Shown piece by piece: positions 48,247-55,184 of a stretch of 58,728 nt of DNA. The stretch comes from Terriglobia bacterium. GTDB lineage: Bacteria; Acidobacteriota; Terriglobia; Acidiferrales; UBA7541. Under the pieces are notes generated by a model that was not told the origin of the DNA, did not search any database, and saw nothing but the letters and a program-made list of their open reading frames with translations. Location: contig JAIQEV010000034.1 in the NCBI GenBank assembly GCA_020073585.1, positions 1 to 58,728 of the forward strand, written 5' to 3'. The position numbers and the translations under genes are program-made. Each line of letters begins with the position of its first letter. The stretch's first letter is position 1.

Positions 48247-49443
48247 ATGAACAAGCTGACCATTGACGCTCTCGACCTGCGCGGCAAGCGCGTCTTCATC
48301 CGCGTGGACTTCAACGTGCCCCTCAAGGATGGCGTGGTCACCGACGACACGCGCATCCGCGAAACGCTGCCGACCCTGCGCCTGGCCATACAGATGGGCG
48401 GGCGGCTGGTTCTGGCCTCGCACCTCGGCCGGCCCAAGGGCGGCCCCGATCCCAAGTATTCGCTGCTGCCCGCGGCCAAGAAGCTCGAAGAGCTCCTGGA
48501 CAAACCCGTGCAGTTTGCCGGCGACTGCGTGGGCGCGGACGCGGAAGCCAAGAGCCGGTCCCTGGCCGACGGCGGCATCCTGGTTCTCGAAAACGTGCGC
48601 TTCCATCCCCAGGAAGAGAAGAACGACGAAGCGTTCTCGAAGCAGCTCGCCGCGCTGTGCGACGGCCTCTTTGTTTGCGACGCTTTCGGCTCCGCGCACC
48701 GCGCCCACGCCTCGGTGGTGGGCATTACGCGCTTTGTGCAGCAGGCGGCCGCGGGCAAGCTGATGCAGAAGGAGCTCGAGTATCTGGGCAAGGCGCTGAC
48801 CAATCCCGCGCGGCCCTTCGTGGCCATTCTCGGCGGCGCCAAAGTCTCCGACAAGATCGAAGTGATCGAAAACCTGATGAAGATTGCCGACGCCATGCTC
48901 ATCGGCGGGGCCATGGCTTACACCTTCTTGAAGGCCCAGGGCCTGCCGGTGGGGAAGTCGCTCGTCGAAGAGGACAAGCTGGAACTCGCGGCGCGCCTCC
49001 TGGCGGAAGCCAAACAGCGCAATTTCCGCCTGCTGCTCCCCTCGGACCACGTCGTAGCCCCGGAGTTCAAGGCCGGCGCTCCGGCAACTATTTGCGGCGT
49101 GGCGGAGACGCCCGCCGAGCAGATGGGCCTGGACATCGGTCCGAAGAGCATAGTGGCGTACGCCGCGGAGATCGCCAAAGCCAAAACCATCGTCTGGAAC
49201 GGCCCCATGGGCGTCTTCGAAATGCCCGCATTTGCCAAGGGCACGCTGGAAGTGGCCAAGGCCGTCGCCGCGGCCACGGCCGCCGGCGCCGTCTCGATTG
49301 TCGGCGGCGGCGATTCCGTGGCCGCTGTGCACCAGTCCGGCGTTGCGGACAAAATCTCGCACATTTCCACCGGCGGCGGCGCCTCGCTGGAGTTCCTCGG
49401 CGGGCGCAAGCTCCCCGGCGTGGAGGCGCTGACCAATATATGA
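48247..49443 (+). CDS. pgk: Phosphoglycerate kinase
   Basis: Makes ATP from 1,3-bisphosphoglycerate. [11 protein letters not shown] at the N-terminus, the substrate-binding [37 protein letters not shown] and the nucleotide-binding GGGDSVAAV and [13 protein letters not shown] motifs are present. Length is 398 residues. Its stop overlaps the tpiA start (ATGA), as in many gap-pgk-tpi operons. Confidence 0.97.
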   Translation: MNKLTIDALDLRGKRVFIRVDFNVPLKDGVVTDDTRIRETLPTLRLAIQMGGRLVLASHLGRPKGGPDPKYSLLPAAKKLEELLDKPVQFAGDCVGADAEAKSRSLADGGILVLENVRFHPQEEKNDEAFSKQLAALCDGLFVCDAFGSAHRAHASVVGITRFVQQAAAGKLMQKELEYLGKALTNPARPFVAILGGAKVSDKIEVIENLMKIADAMLIGGAMAYTFLKAQGLPVGKSLVEEDKLELAARLLAEAKQRNFRLLLPSDHVVAPEFKAGAPATICGVAETPAEQMGLDIGPKSIVAYAAEIAKAKTIVWNGPMGVFEMPAFAKGTLEVAKAVAAATAAGAVSIVGGGDSVAAVHQSGVADKISHISTGGGASLEFLGGRKLPGVEALTNI

Positions 49444-50189
49444 GACGCAGAGTGATCGCCGGTAACTGGAAGATGTACAAGACACAGGCCGAGACGCGCG
49501 CCTTCTTCGCCGCGTTCGCGCCGCTGGTGGCGCACTCCGCGCACTGCGACATCGTCGTCGCTCCGCCGTTCACGGCTCTCGCCGCGGCGGTGGACGCCGC
49601 CCGGGGCACCGCCGTGGGCATCGCCGCGCAGAACGTCTTCTGGGAGAAGGAAGGGGCCTACACCGGCGAACTATCCGCCGGGATGCTCGCCGAAGCGGGT
49701 TGCCGCTACGTGCTCATCGGCCACTCCGAGCGCCGCCAGTATTTCGGCGAGACCGAGGAAAGCGTCGCGAAGAAGACCAGGGCCGCGCTGGCCGCCGGGC
49801 TTACCCCCATCGTCTGCGTCGGGGAGCTGCTGGCCGACCGCGAGGCGGGCAAAACCGAGGAGGTCCTGGGGCGGCAGTTCCGCGGCGGACCGGGTTCGTT
49901 GACCGCGGAGGAGTTCTCCCGTATTCTGGTAGCGTACGAGCCGGTGTGGGCCATCGGTACGGGCCGCACGGCGACGCCGGAAATCGCGGCCGCGGCGCAC
50001 GGCTTTCTCCGGAAATGCGCGGCCGGGCAGTTTTCCGCGGCAGCCGCTTCCGCCCTGCGCATTCTCTACGGCGGCAGCGTCAAGCCCGACAACATCAAGG
50101 GCCTGATGGCGCAGGACGAGCTGGACGGGGCGCTGGTAGGCGGAGCGAGTCTCGACGCCAAATCGTTTGCGGCCATCGTGAATTTCTAA
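49440..50189 (+). CDS. tpiA: Triosephosphate isomerase
   Basis: Interconverts dihydroxyacetone phosphate and glyceraldehyde-3-phosphate. The start GNWKMYKT, catalytic His in [12 protein letters not shown], catalytic Glu in [11 protein letters not shown], the flexible loop just after it, and phosphate-binding [10 protein letters not shown] are all intact. Length is 249 residues. It begins four bases inside pgk and is followed by a TTTGTAGC-type hairpin and then secG. Confidence 0.97.
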   Translation: MRRRVIAGNWKMYKTQAETRAFFAAFAPLVAHSAHCDIVVAPPFTALAAAVDAARGTAVGIAAQNVFWEKEGAYTGELSAGMLAEAGCRYVLIGHSERRQYFGETEESVAKKTRAALAAGLTPIVCVGELLADREAGKTEEVLGRQFRGGPGSLTAEEFSRILVAYEPVWAIGTGRTATPEIAAAAHGFLRKCAAGQFSAAAASALRILYGGSVKPDNIKGLMAQDELDGALVGGASLDAKSFAAIVNF

Positions 50190-50192
50190 GCT

Positions 50193-50224
50193 TTGTAGCG
50201 GCGGGCTGGCCCCGCTGCTTTTTG
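50193..50224 (+). terminator. TTGTAGC-type hairpin after tpiA
   Basis: TTTGTAGC leads into a stem AGCGGCGGG/CCCGCTGCT (one G-T pair, 5-nt loop), followed by TTTT. It probably terminates the glycolytic transcript, and its TTGTAGC head recurs at two other hairpins (50721-50749 minus and 52062-52087 plus). Confidence 0.6.
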
Positions 50225-50256
50225 GAAAACGTCTTTCTTCGATGGGAGAATCGGAA

Positions 50257-50700
50257 ATGCCGAGTGCCGTGAAGTGGGCCATTGCCGTGCTCTTAGGCCT
50301 GGCGATTATCGTGGTGGGCTGGAAGTGGGCCGGCTGGCTGCTGACCAGTTTCTTTGTGATGAATTGTCTGGTGCTGATCATCGTCGTGCTGCTGCAGAGC
50401 GGCAAGGCCGCGGACCTCGCGGGAGCCTTCGGCGGCGCCGGCAGCCAGACGGCCTTCGGACCGCGCGGCGCGGCCAACGTGCTCTCCCGCGCCACCACCT
50501 GGTGCGCCATCATGTTCATGTTCTGCGCGCTGGCTATGGTCCTGCACCAGGAGAAGGCGGCGGCCACGGGCACTTCGATCCTCGAAAAGGTCGCCAAGCC
50601 CGCCCCGGTTTCCTCGGGACAGGCCCCGCAGCCGGCGGCCCCGGTGTCCCCAGCGCCCACGACTCCGGTACAGCAGCCGCAGCCGGCTACCAAGCCGTAA
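50257..50700 (+). CDS. secG: Preprotein translocase subunit SecG
   Basis: Auxiliary subunit of the SecYEG channel that assists protein export. Two hydrophobic segments ([14 protein letters not shown] with [16 protein letters not shown], and [18 protein letters not shown]) flank the conserved cytoplasmic loop [37 protein letters not shown] Pro/Ala-rich tail follows. ATG 50257 is chosen because GGGAG (50245-50249) is correctly spaced; ATG 50242 is in frame but lacks a site. Gene order tpiA-secG-tRNA-Leu is common in bacteria. Length is 147 residues. Confidence 0.93.
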   Translation: MPSAVKWAIAVLLGLAIIVVGWKWAGWLLTSFFVMNCLVLIIVVLLQSGKAADLAGAFGGAGSQTAFGPRGAANVLSRATTWCAIMFMFCALAMVLHQEKAAATGTSILEKVAKPAPVSSGQAPQPAAPVSPAPTTPVQQPQPATKP

Positions 50701-50720
50701 CGAATTTGGCCTTCCCTTGC

Positions 50721-50749
50721 TTGCGGGCGCAGTCGCCCGCGGCTACAAT
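50721..50749 (+). promoter_or_regulatory. Promoter of tRNA-Leu, overlapping a TTGTAGC hairpin repeat
   Basis: TTGCGG (50721-50726), a 17-base spacer and TACAAT (50744-50749) lie 18 bases before the tRNA. The spacer contains the perfect hairpin GCGGGCG-CAGT-CGCCCGC (50723-50740). On the minus strand the segment begins ATTGTAGC, making it a reversed copy of the TTGTAGC hairpin family. Confidence 0.6.
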
Positions 50750-50767
50750 TGCAACATTCACTCCCGT

Positions 50768-50852
50768 GCGGAAGTGGCGGAACTGGCAGACGCACCATCT
50801 TGAGGGGGTGGCGCCGCAAGGCGTGGGGGTTCGAATCCCCCCTTCCGCACCA
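50768..50852 (+). tRNA. tRNA-Leu (anticodon GAG)
   Basis: Acceptor stem GCGGAAG/CTTCCGC, anticodon stem CCATC/GGTGG with loop TTGAGGG (anticodon GAG), the long variable arm typical of leucine tRNA (GCGCCGCAAGGCGT region), T-loop GGGGGTTCGAATCCCCC and encoded CCA (50850-50852). Reads CUC/CUU codons. Confidence 0.96.
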
Positions 50853-51043
50853 AACTTTCTTTGCCGGGGAAAGCACCCCAAATTCCAGGATTTTTTTCAC
50901 GTCGTAGCGGTTCTCTTCGCCGTTCCTCTCGGTACGGGCATTCCCAGTTCTTTCTATTGACTCCTCTTTCATCCCGGGGCTAGTATCCGCCTCAATGAGC
51001 TCCTATCGGTAAAGCGCGCTTGTCTTCGCGCAGGAGTACGACG

Positions 51044-51907
51044 ATGTCCACCCGCTTCTTCTCCCTGGGAATCGCCACCTGTTGGTTTCTGCTGAGTTGT
51101 GGCAGCGGGCCGCCACCGCCTTCCGCCACACAGTATCTGGCGGACGCGCGCAACAACCTCAGCGCCTCAGATTTCAACGCCGCCCTCAAGAATCTCGAGC
51201 GTTCCGTCAAACTGGGCGGCGAGCCGGCGCTCGTCCAGCAATCGGCGGTGTTGCACACGGCGGTGGTGATTGCCCTGGCCGAGGGAAGCAAGCAGATGGC
51301 CGAGGCCTATGGCCTGGGCCGCAAGGCGCCGGCGGCGCAGGCCCAATACGGGGCCTTCAGCAAAATGCGCGCCGATTATTACAGCACCGCGCGCTCCCGC
51401 CTGATGGACGCCATGCAATCGGTGATGGACCAGCGCCGCAAGCTGGGCGACGCCGCGATCCCCCTGGAACTCAGCTTCCCGGGTTTCGCCGGCGCCGAGG
51501 ATCCTGCCCTGGCCAAGATCAAGGATGGCCGCTGGGTCGAGGACGCCGAGCGGCAGGGCGCCGAGCTCAAGACGGATCGCAGCGCCCTGGCGCGCACCCT
51601 GACCACGCTGGTGGGCGCCGGCGCGGACCCCCACAAGGGCCAGGAGCTATTCAGCAAGGGCCAGGTGAATCTCGATCCCCGCGTCTACCTGATCGAATCC
51701 AGCGCCGCCTTCCTGCGCATCGGCGTGATTTTCGACCGCCGGGGCCTCGACGAGCTCGATCGCCTGCGCACCGTCAACGAAGTGGTGCGCGACAACCTGG
51801 ACGCGGCCTTGAAGCTGCTGGCCGCCAAGCCCGACAAGGACCTGGAAGCCCGCGCCAAAAAGATGCGCGCGGACTGCGAGAAGACCCTCAAGGCGCTGAC
51901 CCCCTAG
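51044..51907 (+). CDS. Putative lipoprotein, unknown function
   Basis: A 287-residue protein. ATG 51044 has CAGGAG 7 bases upstream. The N-terminus carries a lipobox (WFLLSC, Cys19) followed by Gly/Ser/Pro, so it is probably lipid-anchored after export. The rest is almost entirely helical, Ala/Leu-rich, with repeats such as YLADARNNLSASDFNAALKNLERSVKLGG that resemble TPR helices. A long region near LLAAKPDKDLEARAKKMRADCEKTLKAL ends it. It resembles tetratricopeptide-type lipoproteins of the envelope but is unassigned. Confidence 0.68.
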   Translation: MSTRFFSLGIATCWFLLSCGSGPPPPSATQYLADARNNLSASDFNAALKNLERSVKLGGEPALVQQSAVLHTAVVIALAEGSKQMAEAYGLGRKAPAAQAQYGAFSKMRADYYSTARSRLMDAMQSVMDQRRKLGDAAIPLELSFPGFAGAEDPALAKIKDGRWVEDAERQGAELKTDRSALARTLTTLVGAGADPHKGQELFSKGQVNLDPRVYLIESSAAFLRIGVIFDRRGLDELDRLRTVNEVVRDNLDAALKLLAAKPDKDLEARAKKMRADCEKTLKALTP

Positions 51908-52061
51908 CGCCGGCGCTTGCGCTCCACCGTGCCGCGCACGCCGCGCAAGGCTCCATGCGCCGCGGAATAGCTGCTGCGGGCCCGCGCCGAGGCATAGTAC
52001 AATTCCGCCTTCGCAGCGCAGCTCCCTGCGAGTTCCTGCGCGACGCCGATAGGGTCTTGAG

Positions 52062-52087
52062 TTTGTAGCGCCGGCCTTCAGGCCGGC
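52062..52087 (+). repeat. TTGTAGC-type hairpin repeat
   Basis: TTTGTAGC followed by GCCGGCC-TTCA-GGCCGGC, a perfect 7-bp stem, then CATCTTGTTTTT. It lies between the lipoprotein and the oxidase subunit; the T-rich tail means it could also terminate the lipoprotein transcript. Confidence 0.65.
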
Positions 52088-52111
52088 ATCTTGTTTTTCC
52101 AGCGAAGGCCG

Positions 52112-52768
52112 ATGGCCGGAACGAAGATCAAACACGACATCGCACTCATCGTCGAACGCCGCGGCGGCGCCGCGCCTCCCGCCGGTGGTGGCGACGGCGG
52201 CGGCCGCGGCCCCCAGCCGGGCGCTGCTTCGCCCAGCCGCTACTACACCGGAATCTCCATCGCCCTCGCGGCCATCGTCATGTTCTTCATGGCCCTGACC
52301 AGCGCCTACGTCATCCTCAAAGGCGTCAATAGCCTCTGGCAGCAGGTGACGCTTCCGCCCATCCTGTGGGTGAACACCGTCGTCCTTTTCGTCAGCAGTC
52401 TGACCATCGAGTTGGCACGCCGCCGCCTGGCCCGCAGCGACTTTTCCGCCTTCCGCGCTCTCTGGAAGGTCACCACGGGCTTGGGCCTGCTCTTCCTGGC
52501 CGGGCAATTGCTCGCCTGGCGCCAGCTGGTCGCCGCCGGCGCCTATCTGTCCAGCAATACCGCCAGCAGTTTCTTCTACATCCTGACCGCCGCGCACGCT
52601 CTGCATCTGCTGGGCGGGATCATCGCCCTGGCCTACGTCGCGGTGCACAACTTCGACCGCGGGGAAGGCGTCTCCCGCGTCGTGGCCGCCAACGTTGCCG
52701 CCATCTACTGGCACTTCATGGACGGCCTGTGGGTCTACCTCCTGGCCCTCCTCTATTTCGTGAAGTAA
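52112..52768 (+). CDS. Heme-copper oxidase subunit III (orphan)
   Basis: A 218-residue membrane protein with five hydrophobic helices typical of the short cytochrome c oxidase subunit III. Family features are ISIALAAIVMFFMALTSAYVI, ASSFFYILTAAHALHLLGGIIALAYV and the terminal VAAIYWHFMDGLWVYLLALLYFVK. The N-terminus (residues 15-40) is an unusual Gly/Pro/Ala-rich tract with GGGDGGGRGPQPGAASP. ATG 52112 follows GAAGG. Subunits I and II and the assembly genes are not adjacent, so it must work with an oxidase encoded elsewhere. The downstream neighbour is a peroxiredoxin on the opposite strand. Confidence 0.85.
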   Translation: MAGTKIKHDIALIVERRGGAAPPAGGGDGGGRGPQPGAASPSRYYTGISIALAAIVMFFMALTSAYVILKGVNSLWQQVTLPPILWVNTVVLFVSSLTIELARRRLARSDFSAFRALWKVTTGLGLLFLAGQLLAWRQLVAAGAYLSSNTASSFFYILTAAHALHLLGGIIALAYVAVHNFDRGEGVSRVVAANVAAIYWHFMDGLWVYLLALLYFVK

Positions 52769-52838
52769 CCCGCCGCCGCAGAGGCGCACGACTTCGCCGC
52801 TGCTGCCCAGGACGAACTACGGCGCGGTGGCCGCGGGT

Positions 52839-53411
52839 TTATTTCTTCGGCAGCTTGGTGCACACCGCTATAGCGTTGTTGGGATTGACGGCGCTGGAGC
52901 CTTCCTCGATGTGCTGGATCACTCCCTGCTTATCTACGACGAAGGTGGTGCGCTGCGCCCATTCGTACTCGTCCTTTTCGACGTTGTACATCTTGAGGAT
53001 GCCGTACTGCTTGAGGACCTTGCGGTTCATGTCGCTCAGCAGGGGAAAGGTGACGCCCAGTTTTTCGGCAAAGGCGTTGTTGGCGGCGGGGCTGTCAATG
53101 CTGATGCCCAGAACGACGGTATCCGTCGCGTCCAGCTTCTGCCTATCAGCCTGATAGGCTTGCAGTTCCTTCGTTCAACCCTCGGTGAAGGCCAGGACGT
53201 AAAAGGCCAGCACCACGTTCTTCTTGCCGCGGAAGTCGCTGAGGTGCACCGGCTTCCACTTGTTGTCGAGGAGCGTGAAATCCGGCGCGGTCTCCCCGAC
53301 CTTCAACTGCGTGTGGGCAATCTCGGCTTTCTGGCCGGCGGGAAGCCGCGGGGCCAGGCTGCCAACGAGGGCCGTGGCGAGGATGGAAGCCGCCAAGCGT
53401 CTGCGATTCAT
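52839..53411 (-). CDS. Selenocysteine-containing exported peroxiredoxin (UGA at active site)
   Basis: A peroxide-reducing AhpC/TSA-type enzyme, 190 residues if TGA 53175-53177 is read as selenocysteine (residue 79). The frame is unbroken on both sides: [15 protein letters not shown] ... [29 protein letters not shown] ... [15 protein letters not shown] ... [20 protein letters not shown] ... [12 protein letters not shown]. In this family T-x-x-C precedes T/S-x-E, so the TGA sits exactly at the peroxidatic cysteine; the Thr at -3 and the distal Arg (QRTTF) are kept, while the Pro usually at -7 is Val. A Cys near the C-terminus (AIAVC) could be the resolving residue. A signal peptide ([20 protein letters not shown]) indicates periplasmic location. 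ATG 53411 follows AGGGGG. A hairpin 15 nt past the TGA is a SECIS candidate. The alternative, a nonsense mutation or sequencing error, is less parsimonious. Confidence 0.8.
53141..53159 (-). promoter_or_regulatory. Candidate bacterial SECIS element
   Basis: On the message strand GCCTATC-AGGCT-GATAGGC forms a perfect 7-bp stem with a 5-nt loop (an extra A-U pair would leave a GGC triloop). It starts 15 nt after the in-frame UGA and the apical loop begins 23 nt after it. Known bacterial SECIS elements are stem-loops with a small apical loop, with G among its first two bases, about 16-37 nt downstream. It lies within the coding sequence, as required. Confidence 0.65.
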
Positions 53412-53519
53412 GAAACCCCCTGCGCGGTGAATTTGCAAACCGCCGTGAGTATACGCCATGCCTGGCCGGGAACGGAACTGCTTGCGGCAGCCCGCGTCAC
53501 TGCCCGTCTTTGCGGGGAA

Positions 53520-53777
53520 CTAGCGCAAGCGGCCCGGGGGATCGGCGGGGGCGGGAACCGGGGTTTTGAGGGCGTTGCCGGCGGCGTGGGCGGTGAGTTT
53601 TACTGGCGCCGGCTGGGGAATTCCCGCGCCGGCGTTGAGCTCCAGGTGTTCCTTGCCGCAGCGCGGGCAGAAGCCCTTGCCGGTATCTTCATCGCGCAGG
53701 CTGGCCAGCTCGTAGCAGCCGCAGATGCAGTCGCAGTAGCCGGTTTCGGAAGCCGTCTTGATGGGCACGAGCGCCAT
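53520..53777 (-). CDS. Small Cys-rich zinc-ribbon-like protein
   Basis: 85 residues; ATG 53777 is preceded by GGAGGGAATTC. Four cysteines alternate in YCDCICGCYEL (Cys15, 17, 19, 21) and a second pair forms FCPRCGKEHLEL (Cys37, Cys40), which looks like a metal-binding or redox knuckle of an unusual type rather than a standard rubredoxin or ribbon. The C-terminal half is Pro/Ala-rich and disordered (APVKLTAHAAGNALKTPVPAPADPP). It is encoded on the same strand upstream of the selenoprotein peroxiredoxin (109 bases between stop and start), so a redox link is conceivable but unproven. The three palindromic repeats lie just upstream. Confidence 0.58.
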   Translation of the reverse strand: MALVPIKTASETGYCDCICGCYELASLRDEDTGKGFCPRCGKEHLELNAGAGIPQPAPVKLTAHAAGNALKTPVPAPADPPGRLR

Positions 53778-53838
53778 GAATTCCCTCCGCGGCGAGAGTG
53801 TACGCGCCCCGGCCGGCAGGCGCAAGAGCTGCGGGCGA

Positions 53839-53910
53839 GTTGACCGCTTCGCGGTCACACTGAGGCTGACCGCTTCGCGGTCACACTTGAGTTGACCGCT
53901 TTGCGGCCCC
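53839..53910 (+). repeat. Dispersed palindromic repeat, copies 6-8 (tandem cluster)
   Basis: Three head-to-tail copies: 53839-53860 (GTTGACCGC-TTC-GCGGTCACAC), 53865-53886 (GCTGACCGC-TTC-GCGGTCACAC) and a decayed copy at 53891-53910 (GTTGACCGC-TTT-GCGGCCCC). They are intergenic, between the Cys-rich protein and the HD-GYP regulator, in opposite orientation to the copies at 1883, 10474, 26448, 26475 and 45973. They could form alternating hairpins in RNA. Confidence 0.85.
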
Positions 53911-53924
53911 GCTCGCAGCACGGG

Positions 53925-55004
53925 TTACAGGTTGTGGATGTGCGCCAGGCGGAAGGGCGATTCCAGATTGCGGCGCAACTCGGCCCAGTCGCTCTCCGGG
54001 ATGGCATGGAAGACCTCGACGACCCGGGGATCAAACTGCGTGCCCGCGCAGCGCAGGATTTCATCGCGGGCGTGGGTCAGGGACAGGGCTTTGCGGTACG
54101 GGCGGTCGGAGATCATGGCATCCATGGCGTCGGCGATGGCGAAAATGCGCGCCCCGAGGGGAATCTCTTCGCCCTTGAGGCCCCGCGGATAGCCCGTGCC
54201 GTCGAAGAACTCCTGGTGCGCCAGGACGATTTCCGCGGCATCGCGCAGAAAGGGAATGCGTGTGAGCATGTTGTAGCCGATGTCGCAATGCGTGCGCATG
54301 ATCTGCTTCTCGGCGTCGTCCAGCGGGCCGGGTTTGCGCAGGACCACATCGGGGATGGCCATTTTGCCGATGTCGTGGAGAAACGCGGCGCGCGCCAGTA
54401 CGGGGAGAGATTCGGGCGCAAGCTTCATGGCCTTGGCGATGTAGATGGTGAAGGCGGTGACGCGCTGGCAGTGGCCTTCGGTTTCGGCGTCGCGCAGGTC
54501 GAGTGCGCTGCCCAGGGCTTCCAGGGTGTCGTCGTAGGACTGCTCGAGCTGGGTGAGAGCGCCGGAGAGCTGCGCGGTGCGCTCCTCGACGAGTTGCTCG
54601 AGGTTGCGCTGATAATTGCGGTTTTCGAAGACCAGCCGGCGGTGCTGCAGCGCGCGGCGCACCCCCAGGAAAAGCTGGTCCTTCTCGAAGGGCTTCAGGA
54701 TGTAGTCGTAGGCGCCGCGGCGGATGGCCTCCAGCGCCGTGGTGATGTCATGCATCGCGGTGACCATGATCACCGGCACGTCCGGGTCATACTCGCGCAG
54801 CCATTCGAGCAGGCGGATGCCGTCCATCTCCGGCATGATCATGTCGCTCAGGACCAGGTCGGGAGCGAATTTCGGGATCATCTCCTGGGCTACTCGCCCG
54901 TTGTAGGCCGTCGCGCACTGGAAGCCTTGGGCCTCCAGCATTGTGGAGACGACCTCGCGGATTGGCTCTTCGTCGTCCACAATCAGGATTTTTTCGGTTT
55001 CCAC
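53925..55004 (-). CDS. Response regulator with HD-GYP phosphodiesterase output
   Basis: A two-component regulator whose output degrades cyclic di-GMP. The receiver domain (1-125) begins KILIVDDEEPIREVV with phosphoacceptor Asp54 in LVLSDMIMPEMDG and Lys in DYILKPFEKDQ. A coiled-coil linker (VEERTAQLSGALTQLEQSYDDTLEAL) leads to the HD-GYP domain. It has the metal residues HDIGKMAIPD and the GYP-bearing HQEFFDGTGYPRGLKGEEIPLGARIFAIADAMDAM, in which the GYP signature is complete, so the enzyme is probably active. GTG 55004 with GGGAG upstream is chosen; a longer frame to 55103 exists. It is divergent from a multi-sensor histidine kinase (about 180-base gap), which may be its partner. Confidence 0.88.
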   Translation of the reverse strand: METEKILIVDDEEPIREVVSTMLEAQGFQCATAYNGRVAQEMIPKFAPDLVLSDMIMPEMDGIRLLEWLREYDPDVPVIMVTAMHDITTALEAIRRGAYDYILKPFEKDQLFLGVRRALQHRRLVFENRNYQRNLEQLVEERTAQLSGALTQLEQSYDDTLEALGSALDLRDAETEGHCQRVTAFTIYIAKAMKLAPESLPVLARAAFLHDIGKMAIPDVVLRKPGPLDDAEKQIMRTHCDIGYNMLTRIPFLRDAAEIVLAHQEFFDGTGYPRGLKGEEIPLGARIFAIADAMDAMISDRPYRKALSLTHARDEILRCAGTQFDPRVVEVFHAIPESDWAELRRNLESPFRLAHIHNL

Positions 55005-55184
55005 GGTTAAGGACTCCCGGCAGCCATTATATGGGACAGCACACGGTTCCATGCGTGGTCTTGCCCAGTTAGAAAATAGCGTGTTACGGTCAAGTACAGG
55101 CATTTATTCCGGCTGGTTGTGGGAAGTTGCAGGAACCACGGCGGCAGCCCGCCTGTGTAGGGTGTTTCCACCCGGAGGCCCACC

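Noticed and set aside
52839-53030. Stand-alone 63-residue ORF at the 3' half of the peroxiredoxin
   Set aside because: It begins at an internal Met (SDMNRKV) of a continuous frame; the call as one gene with an in-frame TGA explains it better.
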